From: Planctomicrobium piriforme | GTDB taxonomy: Bacteria > Planctomycetota > Planctomycetia > Pirellulales > UBA1268 | Direction of reading: 5' to 3' | Length of the DNA: 64,000 bases | NCBI GenBank assembly: GCA_945869735.1 | Contig: CAMBPQ010000001.1 | Location: 62,001-126,000, forward strand | Part shown: piece by piece, positions 31,257 to 40,158 of the stretch | Position numbering within the stretch: the first letter of the stretch is position 1 | How the letters are laid out: the number at the start of each line of letters is the position of its first letter | Notes under the pieces: generated by a model | What the model saw: the letters and a program-made list of their open reading frames with translations, nothing else | The model's database searches: none | Told to the model about the DNA's origin: nothing | Made by a program: the position numbers and the translations under genes

Positions 31257-33092
31257 ATGGATTCGACCACCGACGCTTCGACGCATCCGCATCCCGTGGA
31301 GCCTGACTTCGTGGCGTTCGACCTGCTCGTCGACGCGCTGGCCCGCTGGTCGGCCAGAGGTCCGCAGTGGCCCCCTGCCCGCCGGGTGAAAAGCGAATGG
31401 GAGGCGGTCGCGCCCCGGCTCGACCGGGCTCGCCGCGAACTCTCGCGGGTGCTCGTCGTCGGCGTGATCGGCGGCACCGGCACGGGCAAGAGCACCCTCG
31501 TCAACGCGCTGGCTGGCGGCGAGGTGACGGCGGCAGGCGACGTCGCCCGGCCGACGACCGTCAATCCAATCGTCGTCGCCGCCCGCGACGTCGACGTCTC
31601 CTGGCTGCCGCTCGACGTGATGCAGGCCCGGCTCGTCCGCAGTGATTCGCCCGCGGTCGCCAACATCGTGCTCGTCGACTGCCCCGATCCAGACACGCAG
31701 GATCTCGTCGCGTCGCCGGCGCACGGCGAGGCGACGCGGTCGAGCGCGGGCAACCACAACCGCGACCTCTTGGAGGCGGTGCTGCCGGCCTGCGATGTGC
31801 TGCTGCTGGTGTCGACGGCGCAGAAATACCGTTCGTGGATCGTGGCCCGTGAGGTGGCCGCTTTCGCGCCGGGGCGGCCGCTGCTCTTCGTGCAGACGCA
31901 CGCTACCCGCGATCCCGACATTCGCGGCGACTGGCGAGGGGAACTCGAGTCGCAGGGTTTTGAGGTGCCGCGGATCTTCCGGATCGACGGGGTCGAGGCA
32001 GCCGCCCGCGCGGCGGCGGGGCTGGAGCCGGACGCTGGGTTTCGCGAACTGCTCGACGCGATCGCCGGTGAACTCGCCGGGCGGGCGGCCCGCCGTGTGC
32101 GCCGCACCGGGGCGGTCGATTTGGCCGCCTGGTTCACACGGCAGGCGCGGGCCGAACTCTCGCCGTTCAAGGAGCCGGCCGCGGCCTTGGCTGGTGGCGT
32201 CGTGGCGGAGCGGAAGCGACTCGAGGCGATCCTCGCCTGCGAGGTCGGCGGCAAACTCCGCTCGAACCGGTCGGCGTGGCAGCGATTGATAGGTGACGAC
32301 GTCGTGGCCCGCTGGCACGGGGGCCCGTTTGCGACCTTTCTGCACGTGATCGCGGCGCTGGGGTCGCTGTGGAGTCGTGTCCGCCCTGGCGGCGGCTTGA
32401 TCGGCCGCCTGCTCGCCGGCCAGCCCGCCTCGGCCGCAGTGGGTAACGGCGGCTGGCAGGCGGTCGAAGATCTCGGTCTGGCGGTGGGCGAGGTCGAGCA
32501 GTCGCGGAGCGTGCTCGTGGGTTTCGCCTCTCGAGCCGCTATCGGCGACCCGCTCGTGGGCCGGGCCCGCTTGGACACATCGTGCGTGCCGGCGATCACT
32601 GCCGCCGTCATCGATCGCGCGGGCCACTGGCTCGGCTCCGGTATCGACCGCCTCGTGGCCGACCGCCGCACCCGGATCGGCCGGCCGCTCCTCCACTGGG
32701 TCTTCGAAGGGCTCTTCGTCGCGCTGTTCGCGACGGTGCTCGTGCGGGCTGGATGGAACTTCTTTCACGGCAACCTCTGGGAAGGCAGGCCCGTGTCGGG
32801 CATCGGTTTCCTGGAGGAGGCGCTGGTGTGGGTCGTGCTCTGGGGGCTCTTCCTGCGGTGGGTGATTTTCGCGCTGGTGCGTCTGGGTCTCGACCGCGAC
32901 ATCGAGTCGCTCGTCGGAGGCCTCCCGTCGGCTCGGCTCGTCGATCCCTTGCTCGCCGACTTCGCGGACGCGGCGGACGCGACGACCGTCTGGCTCAACG
33001 AGGGTGAGCGGCTCGGTGCCGACGCCGACCGGCTGGCCGCGGCCGGTGGGGAAACACCCAGCCTCGGCCGTCTGCGGAGGCCTCCGGGATGA
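31257..33092 (+). CDS. Dynamin-like/HSR1-type GTPase 2, membrane-anchored
   Basis: VVGVIGGTGTGKSTLVNALAGGEVTAAGDVARPTTVNPI, VLVDCPDPDTQ; two TM-like segments near C-terminus. Confidence 0.8.
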   Translation: MDSTTDASTHPHPVEPDFVAFDLLVDALARWSARGPQWPPARRVKSEWEAVAPRLDRARRELSRVLVVGVIGGTGTGKSTLVNALAGGEVTAAGDVARPTTVNPIVVAARDVDVSWLPLDVMQARLVRSDSPAVANIVLVDCPDPDTQDLVASPAHGEATRSSAGNHNRDLLEAVLPACDVLLLVSTAQKYRSWIVAREVAAFAPGRPLLFVQTHATRDPDIRGDWRGELESQGFEVPRIFRIDGVEAAARAAAGLEPDAGFRELLDAIAGELAGRAARRVRRTGAVDLAAWFTRQARAELSPFKEPAAALAGGVVAERKRLEAILACEVGGKLRSNRSAWQRLIGDDVVARWHGGPFATFLHVIAALGSLWSRVRPGGGLIGRLLAGQPASAAVGNGGWQAVEDLGLAVGEVEQSRSVLVGFASRAAIGDPLVGRARLDTSCVPAITAAVIDRAGHWLGSGIDRLVADRRTRIGRPLLHWVFEGLFVALFATVLVRAGWNFFHGNLWEGRPVSGIGFLEEALVWVVLWGLFLRWVIFALVRLGLDRDIESLVGGLPSARLVDPLLADFADAADATTVWLNEGERLGADADRLAAAGGETPSLGRLRRPPG

Positions 33093-34606
33093 GCCCACGT
33101 TTGCCGCGACGAATTGCGTCGATTGGCTTGATCATCGTCACGCTGTCCTGCGTCGCCGCCGGAGCCGAGCTCGACGACGTGCAACGCCGCGGCGAACTGG
33201 TCTGGGCAGCCGATCAGGAGGGGGGCGGGCCGCACGTCTTCCCCGATCCGGCCGACCCGCGACGGATCAGCGGGTTTGAGGTTGAGCTCACGGAGTTGAT
33301 CGCCGGGGAACTCGGCGTGAAGGGAAGGTTCCTGCAGGGGCAGTGGGACCGGCTGCCGCTCCTGCTGGGTCAGTCGGCCGACTGTGTCATCAACGGAATC
33401 GAACTCACGCCGGAGCGCCGCCGCGACTATAGCTGCTCACGGCCCTACTTCGGCTACGCGCTCCAGCTCCTGGGGCGGCGCGGCGCGGCCCCCGCCTCGT
33501 TCGCTGAGCTGGCGGATCCCGGGCCATCGGGGCCTTGGCGAGTGGGCGTGCTGACCGGTTCCGCAGCTGAGATGGAGATGCGGGCACGGTCCGTGCGGGG
33601 CGAAGTGCAGGTGGAGGTGATCGGCTACGACGGCACGTTGGATTCGCTGGAGCAGCTGCAATCGGGCGTGCTCGACGCGGCCGTGATGGACGACTGCATC
33701 TTCGCCTTTTATGCCGACCGCTATGCGAAGCTGCGGGCCGTCGACCGACCGTTCGCCGGCGGCTTCTATACGGTGCTCACCTCGAAGGCCACGCCGGGCC
33801 TGGCCGCCGCGATCGACGCAGCGCTCGGCACGCTGATCACCGACGGCCGGCTCAAGGCGCTCTACGACCGTTGGGATTTGGCCGGCCGCCAGCAGATGCT
33901 GATCCTTCGCGACGCTGCCGAGGTCCCCCCGGCGAGCCAGCGGACGCTCGTCGAGCTGATCCGCCAGACACTGCCGTTGCTGCTGTCGTCGGCCGGGATG
34001 ACGATCGTGCTCGCCTGCGCGTCATTTCCGATCGCCATCGCGATCGGTCTCGCCGTGGCCATCGGGCGGCTCCACGGGCCGGTCTGGCTCGCACCGTTCC
34101 TCACCGGCTATGTCGAGGTGCTCCGCGGCACACCGTTGATGCTCCAGCTCTATGCGATCTTCTTCCTTCTGCCGAAGGTGGGCCTCGTGCTGCCGGCACT
34201 CCTGGCCGCGATCCTCGGCCTGGCGCTCAACTACTCCGCCTACGAGTCGGAGATCTATCGCGCGGGCCTGAAAGCGGTGCCCCTCGGGCAGTTCGAGGCG
34301 GCCCTCTCACTCGGGCTCTCCAAGTGGCAGGCGCTGCGGCACGTGCTCGTGCCGCAGGCGGTGCGGATCGTAATGCCTCCGGTCACGAGCGATTTCATTG
34401 CGCTCTTCAAGGACACGAGCGTCTGCTCGGCGATCACGGTGATCGAACTTACCAAGCGCTACAGTGTGCTCGCGCTCTCGACGGGCCGAATCGTCGAGCT
34501 GGCGGTGGTGACGGCGCTGCTCTACCTGTGCATGAGCTGGCCCTTGGCACTGGTCTCGCGGTGGTTTGAGGCGCGGCTGGAGCGGCCGGCAGGCACGACG
34601 CCCTGA
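33089..34606 (+). CDS. Fused amino-acid ABC transporter substrate-binding and permease protein
   Basis: N-terminal SBP_bac_3-like domain (SGFEVELTELIAGELG, INGIELTPERRRDYSCSRPY) and C-terminal HisM/GlnP-like permease (EVLRGTPLMLQLYAIFF, YSAYESEIYRAGLKAVPLGQFEAALSLGLS). Confidence 0.9.
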   Translation: MSPRLPRRIASIGLIIVTLSCVAAGAELDDVQRRGELVWAADQEGGGPHVFPDPADPRRISGFEVELTELIAGELGVKGRFLQGQWDRLPLLLGQSADCVINGIELTPERRRDYSCSRPYFGYALQLLGRRGAAPASFAELADPGPSGPWRVGVLTGSAAEMEMRARSVRGEVQVEVIGYDGTLDSLEQLQSGVLDAAVMDDCIFAFYADRYAKLRAVDRPFAGGFYTVLTSKATPGLAAAIDAALGTLITDGRLKALYDRWDLAGRQQMLILRDAAEVPPASQRTLVELIRQTLPLLLSSAGMTIVLACASFPIAIAIGLAVAIGRLHGPVWLAPFLTGYVEVLRGTPLMLQLYAIFFLLPKVGLVLPALLAAILGLALNYSAYESEIYRAGLKAVPLGQFEAALSLGLSKWQALRHVLVPQAVRIVMPPVTSDFIALFKDTSVCSAITVIELTKRYSVLALSTGRIVELAVVTALLYLCMSWPLALVSRWFEARLERPAGTTP

Positions 34607-34644
34607 GCAGAGATGCCCTGAGAAAAACGGTGTGGGGAACGCGC

Positions 34645-35328
34645 ATGATCCAGGTCGAGTCGCTGACGAAACACCGCTCCGGCGTGCCGGTGCTCGACGC
34701 CGTGAGCATGGCAGGAGAGGAGGGGGGCGTGACGGCTCTGGTCGGTCCGTCCGGCAGCGGTAAGAGCACGCTCCTGCGGTGCCTCAATGGCCTCGACTGT
34801 TTCGAGGCGGGCGCGGTGTCGATCGCCGGCCACCGTCTCGCCCCCGGATCCAATCCCGGCGGCGTTCTGGAGGCGTTGCGACGGGACGTGGGGATGGTGT
34901 TTCAACAGTTCAACCTCTTCCCGCATCTTTCCGTGCTCGACAACGTCACGCTCGCTCCCCGCACCGTCCTCAAGACGCCCGCGGCGGAGGCCCGGTCGCG
35001 GGCCGTCGACCTGCTCGACCGCGTGGGGCTAAAGTCGTTCGCCGCCGCCCGGCCCGCGACGCTCTCCGGAGGTCAGCAACAGCGGGTGGCGATCGCCCGG
35101 GCCCTTGCCATGCAGCCGCGGGTGATGCTCTTCGACGAACCGACCAGCGCCCTCGATCCGAAGATGACGGCAGAGGTGCTCGACGTGATCGTAGACCTCG
35201 CGAAGGCGGGGCAGACGATGGTGGTGGTGACGCACGACCACGGCTTCGCGAAGCGGGCGGCCACGTGGGTTGTGGAACTCGCCGCCGGGAAGGTCGCCCG
35301 CCAGGGCACGGCCGCCGAGATGCTCTGA
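34645..35328 (+). CDS. Amino-acid ABC transporter ATP-binding protein
   Basis: GPSGSGKSTLLRCLNGLD, MVFQQFNLFPHLSVLDNVTLAP, LSGGQQQRVAIARALA, MLFDEPTSALDP. Confidence 0.95.
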   Translation: MIQVESLTKHRSGVPVLDAVSMAGEEGGVTALVGPSGSGKSTLLRCLNGLDCFEAGAVSIAGHRLAPGSNPGGVLEALRRDVGMVFQQFNLFPHLSVLDNVTLAPRTVLKTPAAEARSRAVDLLDRVGLKSFAAARPATLSGGQQQRVAIARALAMQPRVMLFDEPTSALDPKMTAEVLDVIVDLAKAGQTMVVVTHDHGFAKRAATWVVELAAGKVARQGTAAEML

Positions 35329-35405
35329 GCAACACCCCCAGGAGGCCCACCTGCGTGAGTGGTGGGGAGGGATCGGCTCGCGGCACTCCCCGTGGTTCCC
35401 TCAGT

Positions 35406-35510
35406 CGCATACGACTTACATGGAACGCCGGCTCGGGGGTGGCAAAAGTCTCGTTGCTCTATCGCCGCGGCGGCCCGACGCTCCTCGAGCGTTCGCCGAC
35501 CCCCTGGCCC
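35406..35510 (+). repeat. Dispersed repeat family R1, copy B
   Basis: GCATACGACTTACATGGAACGCCGGCTCGGGGGTGGCAAAAGTCTCGTTGC..CGACGCTCCTCGAGCGTTCGCCGAC. Confidence 0.87.
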
Positions 35511-35568
35511 CCCTTCTCTCAGGTGCCCGCGCTGCTCTCCCGCAAGCGGATGCGCTCGAGCGGCGCAT

Positions 35569-35606
35569 AAAAAAACTCCGCCCGGGGGTTTCCCCCCTGG
35601 GCGGAG
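35569..35606 (-). terminator. Strong rho-independent terminator of the Cys-repeat gene
   Basis: ctccgcccgggggtttcccccctgggcggag hairpin; aaaaaaa on + strand gives a U-tract on the minus transcript. Confidence 0.9.
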
Positions 35607-35659
35607 CTCACTGGCCGAAGTCGGGCAACAGATCTCCGTTCGACCTATTGACCGTCAAC

Positions 35660-36421
35660 TCACTTAGAGGCAACCGTCCGGACCGCCTGCGCCTTCGAGG
35701 CGGAGGCATCGGGAGTCGGCTCGGCAGCCGGGGCACAGCCCGCACCGCACGCCGGCTCCGCACCGCAGGCCGGCTCGCAGCAGCCGTTGCCGGCCGAGCA
35801 GTCGGGCTCACCACCGCAGCAGCTGGTGCCGCAGCAGCTCTTGCGAGCGTGCTTGGCCTTCAGCGCCGCGATCATCTCGCGGAGCGGGTGGTGCTTCTTC
35901 CGAACACCGCAGCAAGAGGCTGCACCGCAGCTGGGCTCGCAGCAGCCAGCACCGGCGTCGCAAGCGGGCTCAGTGCAACCATTGCCAGCGTCGCACGCCG
36001 GTTCGCAGCAGCCGTTTCCGGCGTCGCAAGCGGGCTCAGTGCAGCTGCCGCAGCAGCTACGATCCCGCTTGCACTTCGCGAACAGACCCTTCAGACCACC
36101 GAACAGATCATGCTTGCGGGCCTTCCGGGCACCGCAGCAGCCAGCACCGGCGTCGCAGGCCGGCTCGCAGCAGCCGTTGCCGGCGTCGCAAGCGGGTTCT
36201 GCACAACCGTTGCCAGCACCACAAGCCGGCTCGCAGCAGCCATTGCCAGCACCGGCATCGCAGCCGGGCTCGCAGCAACCAGCACCGGCGTCGCAGCCGG
36301 GCTCACAGCACGAAGCACAGCCCTTGTGGCCGAGCATCCTGTCAAGGAGCTCGAAACCGAAGGACTGGCTACAAACGGTAACGCCAAGAACCAGCGCACC
36401 GAGATACATCATACGCTTCAT
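35660..36421 (-). CDS. Secreted Cys-rich repeat protein (CCEPxCDAGxG repeats)
   Basis: Signal peptide MKRMMYLGALVLGVTVCSQSFG; many C-[CTA]-E-P-[AG]-C-D-A-G units. Confidence 0.8.
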   Translation of the reverse strand: MKRMMYLGALVLGVTVCSQSFGFELLDRMLGHKGCASCCEPGCDAGAGCCEPGCDAGAGNGCCEPACGAGNGCAEPACDAGNGCCEPACDAGAGCCGARKARKHDLFGGLKGLFAKCKRDRSCCGSCTEPACDAGNGCCEPACDAGNGCTEPACDAGAGCCEPSCGAASCCGVRKKHHPLREMIAALKAKHARKSCCGTSCCGGEPDCSAGNGCCEPACGAEPACGAGCAPAAEPTPDASASKAQAVRTVASK

Positions 36422-36846
36422 CGAGCCACATCTCCTTTGCTTATGAATCACCGGTGTGCTCGTCCCGCTTGCGACGCTGTCACCCCGAGGTTGTGATCCA
36501 CGAACTTTCCGCGGCAGGCCTGTCGAGCCATTCCGTGACTCGATTGATCGCAGGTTGCTGCCGCCCCCTGGTTGCCCGACGGGCACAGTGATGCCCCGGG
36601 GGACAAGTGGGCTATCGGCGGCCGGAGCGAAGGGGCTTGAACCGCACCCAAGTTTTTTGAACGTCGACACTTGCGCGTGACTGTCACGTTGAGAATGACG
36701 TGTGTGTCGGGTGCGCAAAGCCTGCGCTTTGAGGCCGCGTGATCGTCACGTCTTCACGTCATGGTCGGCCACAACCGGCAAGGTTTGCCACGTTGGAGAG
36801 TTGCGGTGGAAAACCCTGCGGTTTAGGCGCGGGTCGAGTGGTTCTG

Positions 36847-36874
36847 TTGACAGCCTCTGCCCCACCCCTACACT
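36847..36874 (+). promoter_or_regulatory. Sigma-70-type promoter candidate for the riboswitch operon
   Basis: TTGACA-N16-TACACT ending about 10 nt before the riboswitch. Confidence 0.55.
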
Positions 36875-36884
36875 CTGCCAATCG

Positions 36885-37092
36885 ACTCTGGTGGCTGGTC
36901 CGCGCGAACTCTTGCGCGGCCGGCAAACAGGGAACTCCGGTGCAATTCCGGGACGGCCCCGCCGCTGTGACCAAGCGATGAGGCCGGCTGTTTCAGGCCA
37001 TTGCCGGCGACGTTCCCGGGTTCTTCCCCGGAGCGGCCCGGTGAGAAGGCATGCAGCCGGCTGAGTTTGGAAGTCAGAAGACCTACCAGGTG
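36885..37092 (+). ncRNA. Cobalamin riboswitch
   Basis: GGGAACTCCGGTGCAATTCCGGGACGGCCCCGCCGCTGTGA ... GGTGAGAAGGC ... GAAGTCAGAAGACCTACC matches B12-box core. Confidence 0.9.
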
Positions 37093-37260
37093 TCATGAGT
37101 CTGCCGGACCGCGAGGGCGGAAGGGTGGACACGGCCGAGTGATCGGCCGGTGGTCAGATACTCAGGATCCGCTGCTGCAAGCTCTCGGTCTTCCGTGGTG
37201 GTGCGTGTGCTGAGGCACGCGCCGTCGGCGGGGATCGTGCGCTTGCGGGCCTTCCCGCGC

Positions 37261-38112
37261 ATGAAGAAGCCGCGCTGTAGCCTTCGTATCCACCGCTCGG
37301 ACTGCGGGTCGAGTTTTCATCGTCGTGGTTTCAACCTCGTGGAGTTGCTCGTTGTCGTGGGGGTCATCGCGGGCCTCATCGCGATCCTGCTGCCGGCCGT
37401 GCAGGCGGCTCGCGAATCCGCCCGGCGGGTGTCGTGCCTCAACAACCTGCGGCACATCGGTTGCGGTCTGCACGGCCATCTCCTCGCGCGGCGGACATTC
37501 CCCATGGGCTGCACCGAGTGGCGGGCTCCGGGCAAGTCGGGCACCGAGCGGTGCCTGGCGTGGAACGCCCGGATTCTTCCCTGGCTCGAGCAGGAAGCGG
37601 TCGCCGACACGATCGATTTCTCCAAGGCGTTTGATCATCCCGTCAACGCCGCTGCGGCGGCCGTGCCCCTGGCGATTTTCCAGTGTGCGTCGGCAGACCG
37701 ACCCCAAAGCCTCGTCGGCAGCATGGGCCGCAGCGACTACGGCGGCGTGACCGGAGAGCGGATCGTCTCCCCCAACAACCCCGAGAAGGGTGTGCTGATC
37801 CATGACCGCGGAATCGCGCCACGGGAGGTGGCCGACGGCCTGTCCCGCACGATTCTCGTCGGCGAATGCGCGGCGGGTAGTTGGTCGGATGGCCAGTGGA
37901 TCAACGGGAGAAACCTGTTCGATCAGGCGTATGCCGTCAACTGGCCCACCTGGGAGGACGAACTCCGCAGCCGCCACCCCGGCGGTGCCCATGCGCTCTT
38001 CGGCGATGGCGCCGTCCGACTCATCGCCGACTCGACCGATCCCCGCATCCTCGCTGCCGCCTTCACGAGAGCCGGCGGCGAGTCACTTCCTACGGCAGGA
38101 ACCTTCCCATGA
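37261..38112 (+). CDS. DUF1559 domain protein with prepilin-type N-terminus
   Basis: [48 protein letters not shown]-terminal [19 protein letters not shown]. Confidence 0.87.
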   Translation: MKKPRCSLRIHRSDCGSSFHRRGFNLVELLVVVGVIAGLIAILLPAVQAARESARRVSCLNNLRHIGCGLHGHLLARRTFPMGCTEWRAPGKSGTERCLAWNARILPWLEQEAVADTIDFSKAFDHPVNAAAAAVPLAIFQCASADRPQSLVGSMGRSDYGGVTGERIVSPNNPEKGVLIHDRGIAPREVADGLSRTILVGECAAGSWSDGQWINGRNLFDQAYAVNWPTWEDELRSRHPGGAHALFGDGAVRLIADSTDPRILAAAFTRAGGESLPTAGTFP

Positions 38113-38945
38113 TCAGTCGCCATCCCGCTGTGTTCTTCGCCTTCGTGGCGGTCGTGTGTCTGTCGTCGCCTGGAGTTCAGGCCACGGTCGTCGATTTTCA
38201 GGATCTCACGGTACCCGCCGCCGGGTATTTCGACGGCGACCCCGGCACTCTCACGCCGGGGCAGTCGGTGACCACGCCGTGGACTTCCGACGGCGTCGCC
38301 TTCTCCAACATCTATGGCATCGATGCCGACTACGGGTTTCCCTACTGGTATGGATTCGCATACTCGAACCAGGCGACCGTCATGAGTGGCACGGCGAAGG
38401 GTGACTTCGCGGACCAATATCTCTCGCTCCCGGGTGGCGGCTTCGCGTCGAGCACCTATGCCGTCGCCTACGACGACGGGGCGACCGTCACGCTACCCGC
38501 GCCAGCGACCGTGTCGGGATTTCGGATCGCCAACACGGCCTACACGGGACTCACGCTGCTCAACGGCGACCCCTACGGCTTCTCCCTGCCACTGCCGGAG
38601 GGCGGCTGGTTTGCCACGACCGCCATCGGCAAACTCGGTGGCACGACCACGGGCTCGGCGACCTTCTACCTTGCCGACCTCCGCACCGGCACGGTTCCCG
38701 GGGTTCTGACCACATGGGCCTGGTTCGACCTTGTCCCGCTGGGCACGGTCGATCGGATCGAGTTCGCGTTCGACGGCTCCGATAAGGGCGTGTACGGCCT
38801 CAATACCCCCGCCTATTTTGCGATGGACAGCCTGACGTTCTCCGCTGTGCCCGAGCCGGCGACGGCCGTCGCTTGCGGATTGGCGGCGATCGCGTTGGTC
38901 GCCAACCGCGCGCATCGTGTTCGGAGCCGTCTGCGCGATGCGTGA
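38109..38945 (+). CDS. DUF4465 domain protein with PEP-CTERM sorting signal
   Basis: [79 protein letters not shown] and [19 protein letters not shown]-terminus. Confidence 0.87.
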   Translation: MISRHPAVFFAFVAVVCLSSPGVQATVVDFQDLTVPAAGYFDGDPGTLTPGQSVTTPWTSDGVAFSNIYGIDADYGFPYWYGFAYSNQATVMSGTAKGDFADQYLSLPGGGFASSTYAVAYDDGATVTLPAPATVSGFRIANTAYTGLTLLNGDPYGFSLPLPEGGWFATTAIGKLGGTTTGSATFYLADLRTGTVPGVLTTWAWFDLVPLGTVDRIEFAFDGSDKGVYGLNTPAYFAMDSLTFSAVPEPATAVACGLAAIALVANRAHRVRSRLRDA

Positions 38946-39765
38946 ACGCCATGAACACCCGACGGAGCGGAACCGGGCGATCGAGCACAACCGTCGCGCC
39001 TGGGATCGGCTCGCGAAGGACGGGGCGGCACTCACGCGGCCGGCTACCGACGCGGCCTTCGGCGATCCCCGGAACTGGGTCGGCGGTGGCGGCACGGCGA
39101 TGCGGCCCTGGCTTCCCGAGCGACTCGACGGGCTTGAGGTGCTCTGCCTCGCCGCCGGCGGTGGCAAGCATGGACCGCTCTATGCGGCCGCGGGGGCCAG
39201 CGTCACCGTCGTCGACATCTCGCCCGCGATGCTCGCGCTCGATCGGGCGGTGTCCCGCGAGCGGCGCATCGATCTGGCCATCGCCGAAGGCTCGATGGAC
39301 GACCTCTCGATGTTCGTGACCGGTCGGTTCGACCTCGTGATCCACCCGGTGAGCACCTGCTACCTCCCCGATGTCGCGGCCGTGTTCCGGGAGGTGGCCC
39401 GGGTGACTCGAGCGGGCGGGCTCTATGTGAGCCAGCACAAATCCCCGGTGAGTCTGCAGGCAACGCTCCAGCCGAACGCCGACGGCCGCTACGAACTCGA
39501 ACATCCGCAGCAAGGCGAGACGCCGCTGCCGGCGGCGGCCCCGTCGCGGCTGCGGGAGCCCGGCACGCAGGAGTTCATTCACTCGTTTTCGGCGTTGTGC
39601 GGCGGGATCTGCGCCGCGGGCTTCGTGATCGAAGACGTCGGCGAACCCGACCATGCGCAGCCGGGAGAGGGACTGGGAACGTTTGCCCATCGGGCGGCAT
39701 TTCTGCCCCCGTACATCCGCGTCCTGGCCCGAAAAAGGGGGACGGGAGCGATTTTTCTTCGATGA
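38938..39765 (+). CDS. Class I SAM-dependent methyltransferase
   Basis: VLCLAAGGGKHGPLYAAAGASVTVVDISPAMLALDRA; overlaps DUF4465 CDS end. Confidence 0.85.
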   Translation: MRERHEHPTERNRAIEHNRRAWDRLAKDGAALTRPATDAAFGDPRNWVGGGGTAMRPWLPERLDGLEVLCLAAGGGKHGPLYAAAGASVTVVDISPAMLALDRAVSRERRIDLAIAEGSMDDLSMFVTGRFDLVIHPVSTCYLPDVAAVFREVARVTRAGGLYVSQHKSPVSLQATLQPNADGRYELEHPQQGETPLPAAAPSRLREPGTQEFIHSFSALCGGICAAGFVIEDVGEPDHAQPGEGLGTFAHRAAFLPPYIRVLARKRGTGAIFLR

Positions 39766-39817
39766 GTGCAATAATGAGCGGCGTGGTGTCGTGAAAAATC
39801 GCTCCCGTCCCCCTTTT
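39733..39817. repeat. REP-like inverted repeat (25-bp perfect arms, 35-nt loop)
   Basis: aaaagggggacgggagcgatttttc (39733-39757) / gaaaaatcgctcccgtccccctttt (39793-39817). Confidence 0.93.
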
Positions 39818-39821
39818 CACC

Positions 39822-40109
39822 ATGATCTACCTCACGATCCTACTCACCACGAAAGACACGGCCGACGTGCCGAAGATTCGCGATCTGCTCGTGCAGGCCA
39901 TGCACAAGAGTCGTGCCGAGCCCGGCTGCTTGCGGTTCGACGTCTATCACTCCACGGCCGAGCCCCGCCGATTTACGCTCGTCGAGCATTGGGCCTCGCA
40001 GGAGGCCGTCGAGGCCCACCGGCTTGCCGAGGCCTACACCACGATCTACAAGCCCCAGGTCATGCCGCTGGTCGACCGCGAGGGTCATCCCGCGGAGTTC
40101 CTCCAATGA
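39822..40109 (+). CDS. Putative quinol/antibiotic biosynthesis monooxygenase (ABM fold)
   Basis: AEPGCLRFDVYHSTAEPRRFTLVEHWASQEAVEAH. Confidence 0.83.
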   Translation: MIYLTILLTTKDTADVPKIRDLLVQAMHKSRAEPGCLRFDVYHSTAEPRRFTLVEHWASQEAVEAHRLAEAYTTIYKPQVMPLVDREGHPAEFLQ

Positions 40110-40158
40110 TCGGACGACGGCGGCCGTCCTTGTGGCCGCTGCCTTACGTGCCTCGCCC

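Noticed and set aside
31065-33098. 677 aa minus-strand ORF antisense to the GTPase genes
   Set aside because: Shadow frame; the plus strand encodes conserved P-loop GTPases and the antisense translation shows no recognisable domain.
35660-36310. Possible CRISPR-like array suggested by repeated GCAGCAGCCGTTGCCGGCGTCGCA-type units
   Set aside because: Repeats are in frame with the Cys-rich protein and have no unique spacers; these are coding tandem repeats.
36702-37132. Short ORFs over the riboswitch region
   Set aside because: They cover the cobalamin aptamer and its flank; no protein-like features.
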